From the NCBI GenBank assembly GCA_944321965.1, contig CALUNH010000001.1, positions 156,572-220,571 of the forward strand: DNA of 64,000 bases. Direction: 5' to 3'. This document shows, one piece after another, positions 53,903 to 61,741 of the stretch (position 1 is the stretch's first letter; every line of letters begins with the position of its first letter). The notes under the pieces are model-generated. The model worked only from the letters and a program-made list of their open reading frames with translations, did no database searches and was not told where the DNA came from. Origin of the DNA: an uncultured Alistipes sp. (GTDB taxonomy: Bacteria > Bacteroidota > Bacteroidia > Bacteroidales > Rikenellaceae). A program made the translations under genes and the position numbers.

Positions 53903-54876
53903 TTCCGTCTCTTTTTATGGAACGACTTCGGGGCGGAGTTCGCCGCCGTCGTCTTCGGAGCGCCGCTTCCGGCAGTGTTCCCGGCTCCATGTCCTGCGTT
54001 CGGGTCCGATGCCGCGGCGGCCGATTTCGGAGCCGCCGCCACGACCTCCGGGTTCCTCATGCCCCGCCAGATCATGTAGATGCCCAGCACGATGAAGGGA
54101 ATGCTGAGCCATTGTCCCATGTCGAGGGCCCAGCCGATCTCGAAATCCTCCTGTTCGGTCTTGATGAATTCGAGGAAGAAGCGCGTGAGGAAGACCCCGA
54201 TCAGCCCGATACCGAACAGGACGCCGGGGCGCCGCCGGGCCAGATCGCGCCGGTAGTAGAGCCAGCAGAGGATCACGAAGGTCACCACATAGCAGATCGC
54301 CTCGTAGATCTGCGTGGGGTGCACGGCGGCCGGAGCGTATTCGGTCACCCACTTGTGCGAACGCACGAACTCGAAGCCCCAGGGGAGCGAGGTTTCATGT
54401 CCGAAGATTTCGGAATTGAAGAGGTTGCCCAGCCGGACGATGGCGCCGCCGATCCCCACGGGGATCATGATGCGGTCCAGCGACCAGACGTAGGGCAGGC
54501 GGTTCTTGCGCGAGAAGAGCCAGAGTCCGATCAACAGACCGATGGCCGCACCGTGGCTGGCCATTCCGCCGTCGCGGAATCCGGTGATGATGGTCCAGGG
54601 CTGCGAGAGGTAGCCCACGGGATCATAGAAGAGGCAGTGACCGAGGCGTGCCCCGAGGATCGTGGCGATCGTTCCGTAGACGAAAATCGACTCGGAAACT
54701 TTCGAGGGAAGCCCTTCGCGTTTGCAGAAGTTATCGAAGAATTTGGCGCCGATCAGGATGGCCAGCGCCCACATCAGTCCGTAATAGCGGATATCGAACG
54801 TCCCGATGCGGAAGAGCACCGGATCGAAATCCCATACGATCGAAAGCGGTTGTATCAACAAAGGAATCTGTAACAT
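53899..54876 (-). CDS. lgt: Prolipoprotein diacylglyceryl transferase
   Basis: A 325-residue inner-membrane enzyme that adds diacylglycerol to the lipobox cysteine, used by all the lipoproteins in this window. About seven helices are visible. Key motifs: IRYYGLMWALAI, the Lgt signature GGMASHGAAIGLLIG, and RLGNLFNSEIFGHET with the catalytic-region arginine and the HPTQIYE box. The last 45 residues form an Ala/Pro/Lys-rich cytoplasmic tail unusual for the family. Overlaps the next gene by 4 bp. Confidence 0.95.
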   Translation of the reverse strand: MLQIPLLIQPLSIVWDFDPVLFRIGTFDIRYYGLMWALAILIGAKFFDNFCKREGLPSKVSESIFVYGTIATILGARLGHCLFYDPVGYLSQPWTIITGFRDGGMASHGAAIGLLIGLWLFSRKNRLPYVWSLDRIMIPVGIGGAIVRLGNLFNSEIFGHETSLPWGFEFVRSHKWVTEYAPAAVHPTQIYEAICYVVTFVILCWLYYRRDLARRRPGVLFGIGLIGVFLTRFFLEFIKTEQEDFEIGWALDMGQWLSIPFIVLGIYMIWRGMRNPEVVAAAPKSAAAASDPNAGHGAGNTAGSGAPKTTAANSAPKSFHKKRRK

Positions 54877-54971
54877 CTATTCAAGTCATTTTCAGCACGC
54901 CGTCCAGTCCGGCCACACGCCCGGCGCTCCGGTCTTCACCAATTCTCCTTCCCCTCCGAAGCGTTCCGACG

Positions 54972-56036
54972 CTATTTGATGTCCTGGAGGTTGACCTTTT
55001 TGAGCGTAAAGGAGAAGGTGCTGCCGACCCCCGGTTCACTGCGGACGGTAATGCGTTCGCCGTGGGCCTCGATGATGTGCTTGACAATGGCCAGTCCGAG
55101 GCCCGTTCCGCCCTGCTCGCGCGAGCGGCCCTTGTCCGTGCGGTAGAAGCGTTCGAAGACGCGCGGCAGGTCCTCCTTGCCGATTCCGAGACCGTTGTCC
55201 TCGACCTCGACGAGAATCTTGTCCAGCATGTCGCGGAAGCGGATGCGGGTCTGCCCGCCCTCCTTGCCGTAACGGATCGAATTGATGATCAGGTTGACGA
55301 ACACCTGACCGATATAGTGCTTGTCGGCCTGAACCCAGAACGGCGAAGGGAGATTCTCGGCCCCCTTGACCGAGATTCTGATACCCTTCTTGTCGGCCTC
55401 TATTTCGGCCTGGTCGGCGATCTCCTTGGCCAGCGCCACGACGTCGAACTTCTCCATGTCGAGTTTGTTCATGCTGCTCTCCAGTTTCGAGATGGTATCG
55501 AGGTCGTTGACGATATTGATCAGGCGGTCGATGCTCTTTTCGGCGCGTTCGAGGTATTTGCGGTTGATGAGTTCGTCCTCCAGTCCGCCGTCCAGCAGCG
55601 TGGAGATATAGCCCTGGACGTTGAAGATCGGGGTTTTCAGCTCATGGGCCACATTGCCGAGGTACTGTTTGCGGAACTGCTCGGCCTCTTTCAGCCGGGC
55701 GATCTCCTTGTCGTTGGTATCGGCCCAGGCGGTGAGCTCCTCACCGATATCCTCGACCTTCTTGTCCTTGAGTTCGGAGAAGATCTCCCGGGTGTGGACG
55801 TCGCGCGAAAGGACGATCGAATAGATCGGTTTGAGTTTGTAGGAGACATACTTGCGGATGAGGAACAGCGCAACGAACGTCACGATCACGAAGGTGACGA
55901 GCACGGCGACGAGTGCAGCGACCCAGCGAACCGGATACCCCTGGGCATGGATTGCGACGAGGAGTCCGGCGACGATAACGGCCGCCAGCAACCCGATCCA
56001 GGCCGACGTGGCCTCCTTGGTTTTGATGCGTACCAT
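54972..56036 (-). CDS. Sensor histidine kinase, orphan
   Basis: A 354-residue kinase with two adjacent N-terminal membrane helices (WIGLLAAVIVAGLLVA and LVAVLVTFVIVTFVALFL) and almost no periplasmic domain, so it likely senses the membrane or a partner. The H-box VAHELKTPIFNVQGY (about 128), N-box NLIINSIRYG, G1 EDNGLGIG, F-box FERFYR and G2 GGTGLGLAI are complete; a PhoR-like arrangement. No response regulator gene is adjacent. It is 10 bp after ribE. Confidence 0.9.
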   Translation of the reverse strand: MVRIKTKEATSAWIGLLAAVIVAGLLVAIHAQGYPVRWVAALVAVLVTFVIVTFVALFLIRKYVSYKLKPIYSIVLSRDVHTREIFSELKDKKVEDIGEELTAWADTNDKEIARLKEAEQFRKQYLGNVAHELKTPIFNVQGYISTLLDGGLEDELINRKYLERAEKSIDRLINIVNDLDTISKLESSMNKLDMEKFDVVALAKEIADQAEIEADKKGIRISVKGAENLPSPFWVQADKHYIGQVFVNLIINSIRYGKEGGQTRIRFRDMLDKILVEVEDNGLGIGKEDLPRVFERFYRTDKGRSREQGGTGLGLAIVKHIIEAHGERITVRSEPGVGSTFSFTLKKVNLQDIK

Positions 56037-56046
56037 GTTTCTTCAG

Positions 56047-56643
56047 TTATTTCATGTAGTTTTGCATCAGGCGGGCGATGTACTTCCCGATGATGTCGAA
56101 TTCGAGATTGACGACCGATCCCACCTCGATGCGGCAGAAGTTGGTGTGTTCGAAGGTATAGGGGATGATGGCCACGCGGAAGGAGTCGGGCGTGGGGTCG
56201 CAGACCGTGAGGCTGACGCCGTTCACGGCCACGGAACCCTTTTCGACGGTGCAGAGTCCGCCGCCGCGGGGTTCATACTTGAACGTAAAGTACCAGCTTC
56301 CGTCGGCATCCTCCCTGGCGGTGCAGACGGCGGTCTGGTCGACGTGGCCCTGGACGATATGTCCGTCGAGCAGAGCGTCGGGTTTCATCGAGCGTTCGAG
56401 GTTGACCAGGTCGCCCACGCGCAGCAGCCCGAGGTTGCTGCGGTCGAGGGTCTCCTTCATGGCTGTGACGGTGTAGGTATCGTCCGTGATATCCACGACC
56501 GTCAGACAAACGCCGTTATGAGCTATGCTCTGATCGATTTTGAGCTCGCTGCAGAAGTCTGCCCGGAGCGTAAAATCCTTGTTTTGCCGGTCCGTGCGGA
56601 TGGCAACCACCTCCGCCGTACCCTCCACAATGCCTGAAAACAT
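56047..56643 (-). CDS. ribE: Riboflavin synthase (alpha chain)
   Basis: A 198-residue enzyme that dismutates two lumazine molecules to give riboflavin. The two lumazine-binding repeats are visible, beginning MFSGIVEGTAEV and ALLDGHIVQGHVDQT, each with the catalytic region SIAHNGVCLTV and SVAVNGVSLTV. Length is normal. It lies 5 bp after an S24-type regulator. No FMN riboswitch is seen upstream. Confidence 0.96.
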   Translation of the reverse strand: MFSGIVEGTAEVVAIRTDRQNKDFTLRADFCSELKIDQSIAHNGVCLTVVDITDDTYTVTAMKETLDRSNLGLLRVGDLVNLERSMKPDALLDGHIVQGHVDQTAVCTAREDADGSWYFTFKYEPRGGGLCTVEKGSVAVNGVSLTVCDPTPDSFRVAIIPYTFEHTNFCRIEVGSVVNLEFDIIGKYIARLMQNYMK

Positions 56644-56648
56644 GCGCT

Positions 56649-57278
56649 TTAGTTGTTGATTATCAATTTAGCCTTCACTTTGTAGACCGAGACTATATCG
56701 CTGTCGTTCAGGACGATATCGTCATAGTGTTCCCGGTCTCCGGCCACGAGGCGGACTTTGCCCTCCTCCTCTGCGGCACGAACTATGCGCAAAGTTACAA
56801 TTTTTCGGCAGACAATCACATATTCTTCACCAGGAATAATTGCATCGCGGTCTACGGCTTTCAGGAGGACGATGGTTCCCGGGGGCACGCAGTCGCCCAT
56901 GGCACGCCCGGTGTATGACATGGCCAGGTCGCACCCTCCGACGGGCGGAATGATCAGATTGCTCTGAGCCTCCAGTTGTTCCAGGCGGGTGATTCCCTGT
57001 TCGACATCGACATCGTAATAGGGGATCTGGGGACCGCGGAGCGATCCGTCGGAGAACATCTGCCCCTCGCCGGTCAGAAGCCACAGTTTGTCGATCTGGG
57101 GGAACTTGGTGACGATCCGGTCCGCCACGTCGAGCGAAATACCGTTGTTTCCGCGTTTGATCTGATAGAGGTTTTCGCCTCTTGCAAGGCCGATATAGCG
57201 AGCAAAATAGTTGGTCGACATATTCGCCCACTTGATCACCGCCTCAATTCTAAGCCAATTATTCTGCTTTTCGCGCAT
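56649..57278 (-). CDS. CI/LexA-like regulator with degenerate S24 peptidase fold
   Basis: A 209-residue protein: an N-terminal helix-turn-helix (about 10-70) and a C-terminal S24-type fold (about 105-205). The catalytic pair of LexA-type peptidases seems lost. Where GDSM carries the serine this protein has GRAM, and the lysine of the usual IKRI motif aligns with leucine in VTLRI. It would then bind DNA without self-cleavage. It is first in an apparent unit with ribE and the histidine kinase. Start is ATG at 57278 after a run of A residues. Confidence 0.75.
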   Translation of the reverse strand: MREKQNNWLRIEAVIKWANMSTNYFARYIGLARGENLYQIKRGNNGISLDVADRIVTKFPQIDKLWLLTGEGQMFSDGSLRGPQIPYYDVDVEQGITRLEQLEAQSNLIIPPVGGCDLAMSYTGRAMGDCVPPGTIVLLKAVDRDAIIPGEEYVIVCRKIVTLRIVRAAEEEGKVRLVAGDREHYDDIVLNDSDIVSVYKVKAKLIINN

Positions 57279-57306
57279 TTTTTTTCGTTTATTAAAATTT
57301 TTTTTG

Positions 57307-57314
57307 CATCTTTG
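57307..57314 (+). promoter_or_regulatory. -7 box of the tRNA-Arg gene
   Basis: CATCTTTG, one mismatch from TAnnTTTG, 7 bp before the tRNA 5' end. Confidence 0.45.
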
Positions 57315-57321
57315 CAGTCCC

Positions 57322-57396
57322 GGTCCCGTAGTTCAATGGATAGAATATAAGATTCCGGTTCTTACGATATGGGTTCGATTCCCGTCGGGACTACCA
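57322..57396 (+). tRNA. tRNA-Arg (anticodon CCG)
   Basis: The cloverleaf folds by hand. Acceptor GGTCCCG/CGGGACT (first pair G-U), T8 A9, D-arm GTTC/GAAT with GG in the loop, anticodon stem TAAGA/TCTTA enclosing loop TTCCGGT (anticodon CCG), variable loop CGATAT, T-arm ATGGG/CCCGT with loop TTCGATT, discriminator A and encoded CCA. It decodes CGG, a codon expected to be used in this GC-rich genome. Confidence 0.93.
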
Positions 57397-57398
57397 GG

Positions 57399-57435
57399 CA
57401 CAGGTGTGGAAAACCCGCACCTGTGTTTTGTTTTT
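57399..57435 (+). terminator. Terminator of tRNA-Arg
   Basis: An 8-bp stem (57399-57406 with 57418-57425, CACAGGTG/CACCTGTG) starts three bases after the tRNA and is followed by TTTTGTTTTT. Confidence 0.8.
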
Positions 57436-57808
57436 CCGGGTCTCCGCACCCATCATGTTCCTTTCCGCACCTTCCTTTCCGCGCCCATGTTTTCCACCCG
57501 AAAACGCATCGTTCACTTTCACACCCGCATCACAATTTTTCATTCTTACAAAAGTAATAACAAATTTCTTACCAACAATAAAAAATAGCACTTTTGATCG
57601 CATAAATAACACGTTCAAACACATACGTGTAGGAGGAATTTGCGAACCGGCGGGAGGGGGGGGGCAATCGCCCGGCAGGGGATTGCCCGACCGGCATTAC
57701 CATATATAATACGCAAGACCGGGCAGGAAGTGCAGAGACGGACGGACGTTCCGCCCCGGCGGACCGGCCGCCCCATCAATCAAAAGCAAACCGTCCGGAC
57801 AGGAGGGG
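57436..57808. other. Gene-free spacer with a G9 run and a hairpin
   Basis: No convincing gene. A G9 run lies at 57656-57664, overlapping an 8-bp hairpin GGGCAATC/GATTGCCC (57662-57669 with 57681-57688) without a T tract. The hairpin may mark the end of the minus-strand beta-barrel gene, 120 bp away. Nothing else recognised. Confidence 0.4.
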
Positions 57809-59176
57809 TCAAAACAGGAGCCGCAGCCCCACGCGCAGGGAAACCGACAGCGGGGCATCGGAACGCGACGTCCGCAGTTCGGTATCGGTGAAATAGTAGG
57901 CGGCTTCGGGTTCGAAATAGAGTCCGACGAGCTCTCCTAGCCGGTATTGGGCACCGATTGCGGCGGTTGCCGACCACTGCAGCCCGGATTCGTCGACGGT
58001 TTCGCTGCCGAATTTCGCGGAGATGCACTTTTCGAGCATTCCGCCCGCCCCGAGATAGGCCGAGAAGCGCCCGCGTTCGACGAATTGCCAGTTCAGGCGA
58101 AGGGGCACGCCGATGAAATGGAGTTTCTGGCTCACGTCGTCCGAGGAGTAACGCAGCCGCACATCCGAACGCAAAAGGGTGTAGTTGACCCCGCTTTCGA
58201 TCGACAGCCCGTGCGGGAGTTCCGCCCGGACGGTCACGCCGCAACCCAGGGGCAGATGGTGGCGGAAGGAGCTCTCGTCGTAATTGCGCCGTGCCATGGG
58301 CGAGAAGTTGTCTCCGTTCCCGACGAGCGCCACGGCATCGCTCGCCACCATGGCTGAATAGCTTCGCGTCGCCGTTCCCTGCAGGGCGGATCCGCCCGTC
58401 ATCCCGCCCCCCGCAAAGAGCGACAGCGATGCCCTGGTATGCGCCTGAGGGTTTTCGGCCGACCCGAAGGAATCCCCGAAAGGATCCTCAAGATTCCGGG
58501 AGCGGTCTGCAGCCGTCCGGCTGCGGGACATTTCGGACGCACGGCTTTTCCGTGCAGCGGAGGCGTCCGGATAAGCGGAGGTCTTCGGGAGAGCCGAAGC
58601 ATCCGGGAGAGCGGAAGTCTCCGGGCGGGCGGAAGTCTCCGGGCGGGCGGAGGTTTCCGGGCGGGCGGAATCCGCCGGTTCCGACAATGGGATCGGCTCC
58701 ATCCTCAGAGCCAGGGTCTCCGACCCGGAATTCGGCCCGGGTCCGCCGTCCGTCCGGACATCGGACCCGGCAGGGATTTCCGCGCCGGGTTCAGTCGGCC
58801 ATCCGGAGGCTTCGGCAAGCCTTTCGCGCAGCGTCTCCGGATCCGGACGCTGCGATATGCCGACCGCGGAGTCACCGTCTTCCGCCCACGAAGCGACAGC
58901 CGGTTGCCCATTCCCCAACTCCAGGTCCGGACGCCACAGGTATTCACCTGCCACGACCCCAATCAACACGGCAGCGGCAGCGGCAGCGATCCGCGGTCCA
59001 TAGATGCGCCACACGTTTTTCCGGGGTTCGGGGACGTGCGTCCCGGGAACGCGGGGTTCCGCCCCGTCGAGTTCACGCTGCAGCCGTTCCCAGGCCCCTT
59101 CGGCGGGCGGGATTTCGGCGTCGCGCAACGCACTCCGCATGGCATCGATCCAATCCTTATCTTGTTTCATCATCAT
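57809..59176 (-). CDS. Anti-sigma-like membrane protein fused to an outer-membrane beta-barrel
   Basis: A 455-residue protein. Residues 1-40 (WIDAMRSALRDAEIPPAEGA, then WERLQREL) resemble the short cytoplasmic part of Bacteroidetes proteins encoded after ECF sigma factors. One membrane helix follows (about 58-80, IAAAAAAVLIGVVAGEYLW). A Pro/Ser/Ala-rich linker (about 85-245) contains six hexapeptide repeats (SARPET-type, about 168-203). Residues about 250-455 form a PorT/OmpA-like barrel with alternating strands and a terminal aromatic (LRVGLRLLF). The start overlaps the sigma-factor stop as ATGA. Its role as an anti-sigma factor is inference from position and topology. Confidence 0.75.
   Translation of the reverse strand: MMMKQDKDWIDAMRSALRDAEIPPAEGAWERLQRELDGAEPRVPGTHVPEPRKNVWRIYGPRIAAAAAAVLIGVVAGEYLWRPDLELGNGQPAVASWAEDGDSAVGISQRPDPETLRERLAEASGWPTEPGAEIPAGSDVRTDGGPGPNSGSETLALRMEPIPLSEPADSARPETSARPETSARPETSALPDASALPKTSAYPDASAARKSRASEMSRSRTAADRSRNLEDPFGDSFGSAENPQAHTRASLSLFAGGGMTGGSALQGTATRSYSAMVASDAVALVGNGDNFSPMARRNYDESSFRHHLPLGCGVTVRAELPHGLSIESGVNYTLLRSDVRLRYSSDDVSQKLHFIGVPLRLNWQFVERGRFSAYLGAGGMLEKCISAKFGSETVDESGLQWSATAAIGAQYRLGELVGLYFEPEAAYYFTDTELRTSRSDAPLSVSLRVGLRLLF
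58567..58674. repeat. Six tandem 18-bp coding repeats
   Basis: Six 18-bp units run head to tail; the last three share CCGGGCGGGCGG and the first three are more diverged. They encode the hexapeptide repeat in the linker of the beta-barrel protein. Because 18 is a multiple of 3, copy-number change keeps the frame and only alters linker length. Confidence 0.8.
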
Positions 59177-59730
59177 CCCTGCGACTTCAAATAATCCTTG
59201 ATCCTGCGGGCCAGCAGGCTCCGCGCCCGGGAGAGTTGCGACGAAGAGCTTTTCTCGTTGATGCCCAACAGTTCGGCGATCTCCCGGTGGGAACGCTCCT
59301 CGATGCAGTAGAGGTTGAAGACCGCCCGGTAACCGTCGGGGAGTTCTGCGACGAAACGCATGAGCAGCTCCTGCGGAATACGGGCTACTTCGGCGGGGTC
59401 CGGTTCCGCGATCCGGTTTGCGGCTCTGCCTTCATCGAGTTCGAGGGTTCCGAGTCTGTTCCGGTTGCGGAGCCACTCCAGGGCGACATTGACCGTAATC
59501 CGTTCGATCCAGGCGCGGAGCGACCCGGGTCCTCGGAAGGTGAAACGGTCGAACGCCCCGAAAATCTTGAGGAAAGCGTCGTGCATGAGATCCGCGGCCG
59601 TATCCCGGTCTCCGACATAACGCATACAGATCGCCAACAGCCGTCCGGCGAAGCGATCATACAGCTCTTTCCGGGCCGTATTGTCACCCATCCTGCACCT
59701 TTCGGCCAGTATCTGTTCCTCCATCTGCAT
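59173..59730 (-). CDS. ECF-type RNA polymerase sigma-70 factor
   Basis: A 185-residue sigma factor with region 2 (YDRFAGRLLAICMRYVGDRD, then AADLMHDAFLKIFG) and region 4 (PDGYRAVFNLYCIEERSHRE, IAELLGINEKSSSSQLSRAR), the usual two-domain ECF form. The start is taken at ATG 59730 (alternative 59724); the longer frame to 59775 starts only at GTG. It is translationally coupled to the anti-sigma/beta-barrel gene downstream. Confidence 0.9.
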   Translation of the reverse strand: MQMEEQILAERCRMGDNTARKELYDRFAGRLLAICMRYVGDRDTAADLMHDAFLKIFGAFDRFTFRGPGSLRAWIERITVNVALEWLRNRNRLGTLELDEGRAANRIAEPDPAEVARIPQELLMRFVAELPDGYRAVFNLYCIEERSHREIAELLGINEKSSSSQLSRARSLLARRIKDYLKSQG

Positions 59731-59865
59731 CGATAGTTCCACCTGATAAATGCAGGGAAAGCCGAAAGACTGCACGGGATGGAAAAATTTTTCTTCGACA
59801 TGCAGTATTTGCGGCGTTCCGGCGTTTTAAGGGCGAAAGTAACACAAAATACGCAAAGAACAGAC

Positions 59866-60582
59866 ATGAAAAGCATGAAAAAATTCGGATTCTTCCTTTT
59901 GGCGGCGGGGGCGGTTCTCGGGTTCGCCGCCTGCAACGACGACGACGGCGACTACCCGACGAGCAATCCGCTCATCACGACGGTCTGCCCGCTCGACGGC
60001 GGCGACTACTTCTTCCAGCGCGACAACGGCGACCGGCTCTACCCGAGCGACAAGACGCGCGTTCCGGGCTACCGTCCCGTGGACGACGGCACGAAACAGC
60101 GGGCGATCATCTGGTTCTCGCTGCTTGACGGGACGGTCCCGGGCTACCGTTACAACATTGCGCTCTACGCCGTGGAGGAGATCTTCACCGGGACGTCGGA
60201 GGTCGTGGAGGATGCCGCGCGCCTCGCGGAGCTGGGCGATGCGAAGACGGGCTACACGCTGGGGACCTTCAACCTCACGCGGGAGTGGCTGACCTTCTTT
60301 GCGAACTATGCCGTGCACGACAATTCGCGCCACACGTTCACGCTGGCCGTGGACAAGAGCGGCACGACGGAGTTCGAGAACACCGATGACGGATACCTCA
60401 ACGTGGTGGTGCTGCACGACGACGGCGACGACACCCGGGGCTTCGACTACGGTTACTACGTTTCGTTCGACCTCACGCCGATCGCCGCGGAACTCGAAGG
60501 CAGGAAGGGCATCAACCTGCTGCTCCCGACGCGCGACAACGGCAACCGGGAGCTGAAACTCGATCTGCCGCAGGAGGAGTAG
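59866..60582 (+). CDS. NigD-like lipoprotein
   Basis: A 238-residue lipoprotein. The signal peptide MKKFGFFLLAAGAVLGFAAC ends in a lipobox, followed by NDDDGD, a surface-type acidic tail. The remainder is beta-rich and matches NigD-like proteins (named from the Prevotella nigrescin locus): TTVCPLDGGDYFFQRDNG, RAIIWFSLLDG, YNIALYAVEEI, LNVVVLHDDG. Function unknown. Start at ATG 59866 or 59875. It is divergent from the ECF sigma gene and ends at a strong terminator. Confidence 0.82.
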   Translation: MKSMKKFGFFLLAAGAVLGFAACNDDDGDYPTSNPLITTVCPLDGGDYFFQRDNGDRLYPSDKTRVPGYRPVDDGTKQRAIIWFSLLDGTVPGYRYNIALYAVEEIFTGTSEVVEDAARLAELGDAKTGYTLGTFNLTREWLTFFANYAVHDNSRHTFTLAVDKSGTTEFENTDDGYLNVVVLHDDGDDTRGFDYGYYVSFDLTPIAAELEGRKGINLLLPTRDNGNRELKLDLPQEE

Positions 60583-60602
60583 CCGCTCCGTGACGACAGG
60601 CG

Positions 60603-60636
60603 ATCCGGTCCGCATCGTCTGCGGGCCGGATTTTTT
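60603..60636 (+). terminator. Intrinsic terminator of the NigD-like gene
   Basis: A 12-bp stem (60603-60614 with 60620-60631, one G-U pair) with loop TCGTC, followed by six T residues. It separates the lipoprotein from ruvB. Confidence 0.85.
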
Positions 60637-60669
60637 GTATCGGGCGGCGCAGGATTCGCCGAAAAAACG

Positions 60670-60677
60670 TATCTTTG
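60670..60677 (+). promoter_or_regulatory. -7 promoter box of ruvB, nearly touching the start codon
   Basis: TATCTTTG ends 4 bp before the ruvB ATG, predicting a leaderless transcript. A clear -33 element is not seen. Confidence 0.6.
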
Positions 60678-60681
60678 CAAC

Positions 60682-61689
60682 ATGTCCATCGTACGCAATA
60701 CCGAAAGCGACCTCGAATTCGAGAACCGGATCCGCCCGCAGGAGTTGGAGAACTTCGCCGGGCAGGAGAAGATCGTCGACAACCTGCGGGTCTTCATCAA
60801 GGCGGCGCTCATGCGCGGCGACTCACTCGACCACGTGTTGCTGCACGGGCCTCCGGGGCTGGGCAAGACGACCCTGGCGAACATCATCGCCAACGAAATG
60901 GGGGCGCAGTTGCGCGTGACGTCGGGTCCGGTGCTGGACAAGCCGGGGGACCTGGCGGGGCTGCTCACGAACCTCAATCCGGGGGACGTGCTCTTCATCG
61001 ACGAGATCCACCGCCTGAGTCCCATTGTCGAGGAGTACCTCTACTCGGCGATGGAGGACTTCAAGATCGACATCGTACTGGACAAGGGTCCTTCGGCGCG
61101 TTCGATCCAGATCGAGCTGGCGCCCTTCACGCTGATCGGCGCCACGACGCGCAGCGGACTGCTGACCTCGCCGCTGCGGGCGCGGTTCGGCATCCAGTGC
61201 CACCTGGAATATTACGACGCCGGGGTCCTGGCGGGGATCGTGCGGCGTTCGGCGCGGATTCTCGACGTCTCGATCGACGACGATGCGGCGCGCGAAGTAG
61301 CGTTGCGTTCGCGCGGCACGCCGCGTATCGCCAATGCGCTGCTGCGGCGCGTGCGGGACTTTGCGATGGTCAAGGGCGAGGGGCACATCGACCTGCCGAT
61401 CACGCGGGTGGCGCTCTCGGCGCTGAACATCGACTCCCGGGGGCTGGACCACATGGACAACAAGATCCTGGGAACGATCATCGAAAAGTTCAACGGCGGG
61501 CCGGTGGGTTTGAACACGATCGCCACGGCCGTCGGTGAGGAGGCCGGCACGATCGAGGAGGTCTACGAGCCGTTCCTGATCAAGGAGGGGTTCCTGAAAC
61601 GCACGCCCCGGGGCCGCGAGGCAACGCCGCTGGCGTGGGAGCACCTGGGCTTCGGCGCTCCGGGCGGCGGCGATGCCACCCTCTTCTGA
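60682..61689 (+). CDS. ruvB: Holliday junction branch-migration ATPase RuvB
   Basis: A 335-residue AAA+ motor. The N-terminus [18 protein letters not shown], Walker [15 protein letters not shown] (about 53-66), Walker [16 protein letters not shown], sensor motif GATTRSGLL, arginine-finger region PLRARFG and the C-terminal winged helix ([20 protein letters not shown], then QRTPRG-type end [10 protein letters not shown]) are all present. Length is normal. It moves Holliday junctions with RuvA. Confidence 0.97.
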   Translation: MSIVRNTESDLEFENRIRPQELENFAGQEKIVDNLRVFIKAALMRGDSLDHVLLHGPPGLGKTTLANIIANEMGAQLRVTSGPVLDKPGDLAGLLTNLNPGDVLFIDEIHRLSPIVEEYLYSAMEDFKIDIVLDKGPSARSIQIELAPFTLIGATTRSGLLTSPLRARFGIQCHLEYYDAGVLAGIVRRSARILDVSIDDDAAREVALRSRGTPRIANALLRRVRDFAMVKGEGHIDLPITRVALSALNIDSRGLDHMDNKILGTIIEKFNGGPVGLNTIATAVGEEAGTIEEVYEPFLIKEGFLKRTPRGREATPLAWEHLGFGAPGGGDATLF

Positions 61690-61741
61690 CCCAGACACCC
61701 CGTTGTCTCCAATCCCCTGCCCCATAAACAAACGCCATCCC

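Noticed and set aside
56644..56648. FMN riboswitch for ribE
   Set aside because: Only 5 bp separate ribE from the upstream gene and no FMN aptamer motifs were seen near 57278 either.
56649..57396. Prophage or island at tRNA-Arg, suggested by a CI-like regulator beside a tRNA gene
   Set aside because: No integrase, attachment-site repeat or phage structural gene is visible, and the neighbours are core genes (ribE, lgt, ruvB).
57404..57709. Open frame of about 100 residues after the tRNA
   Set aside because: It begins inside the tRNA terminator hairpin, has no family resemblance and runs through the G9 tract.
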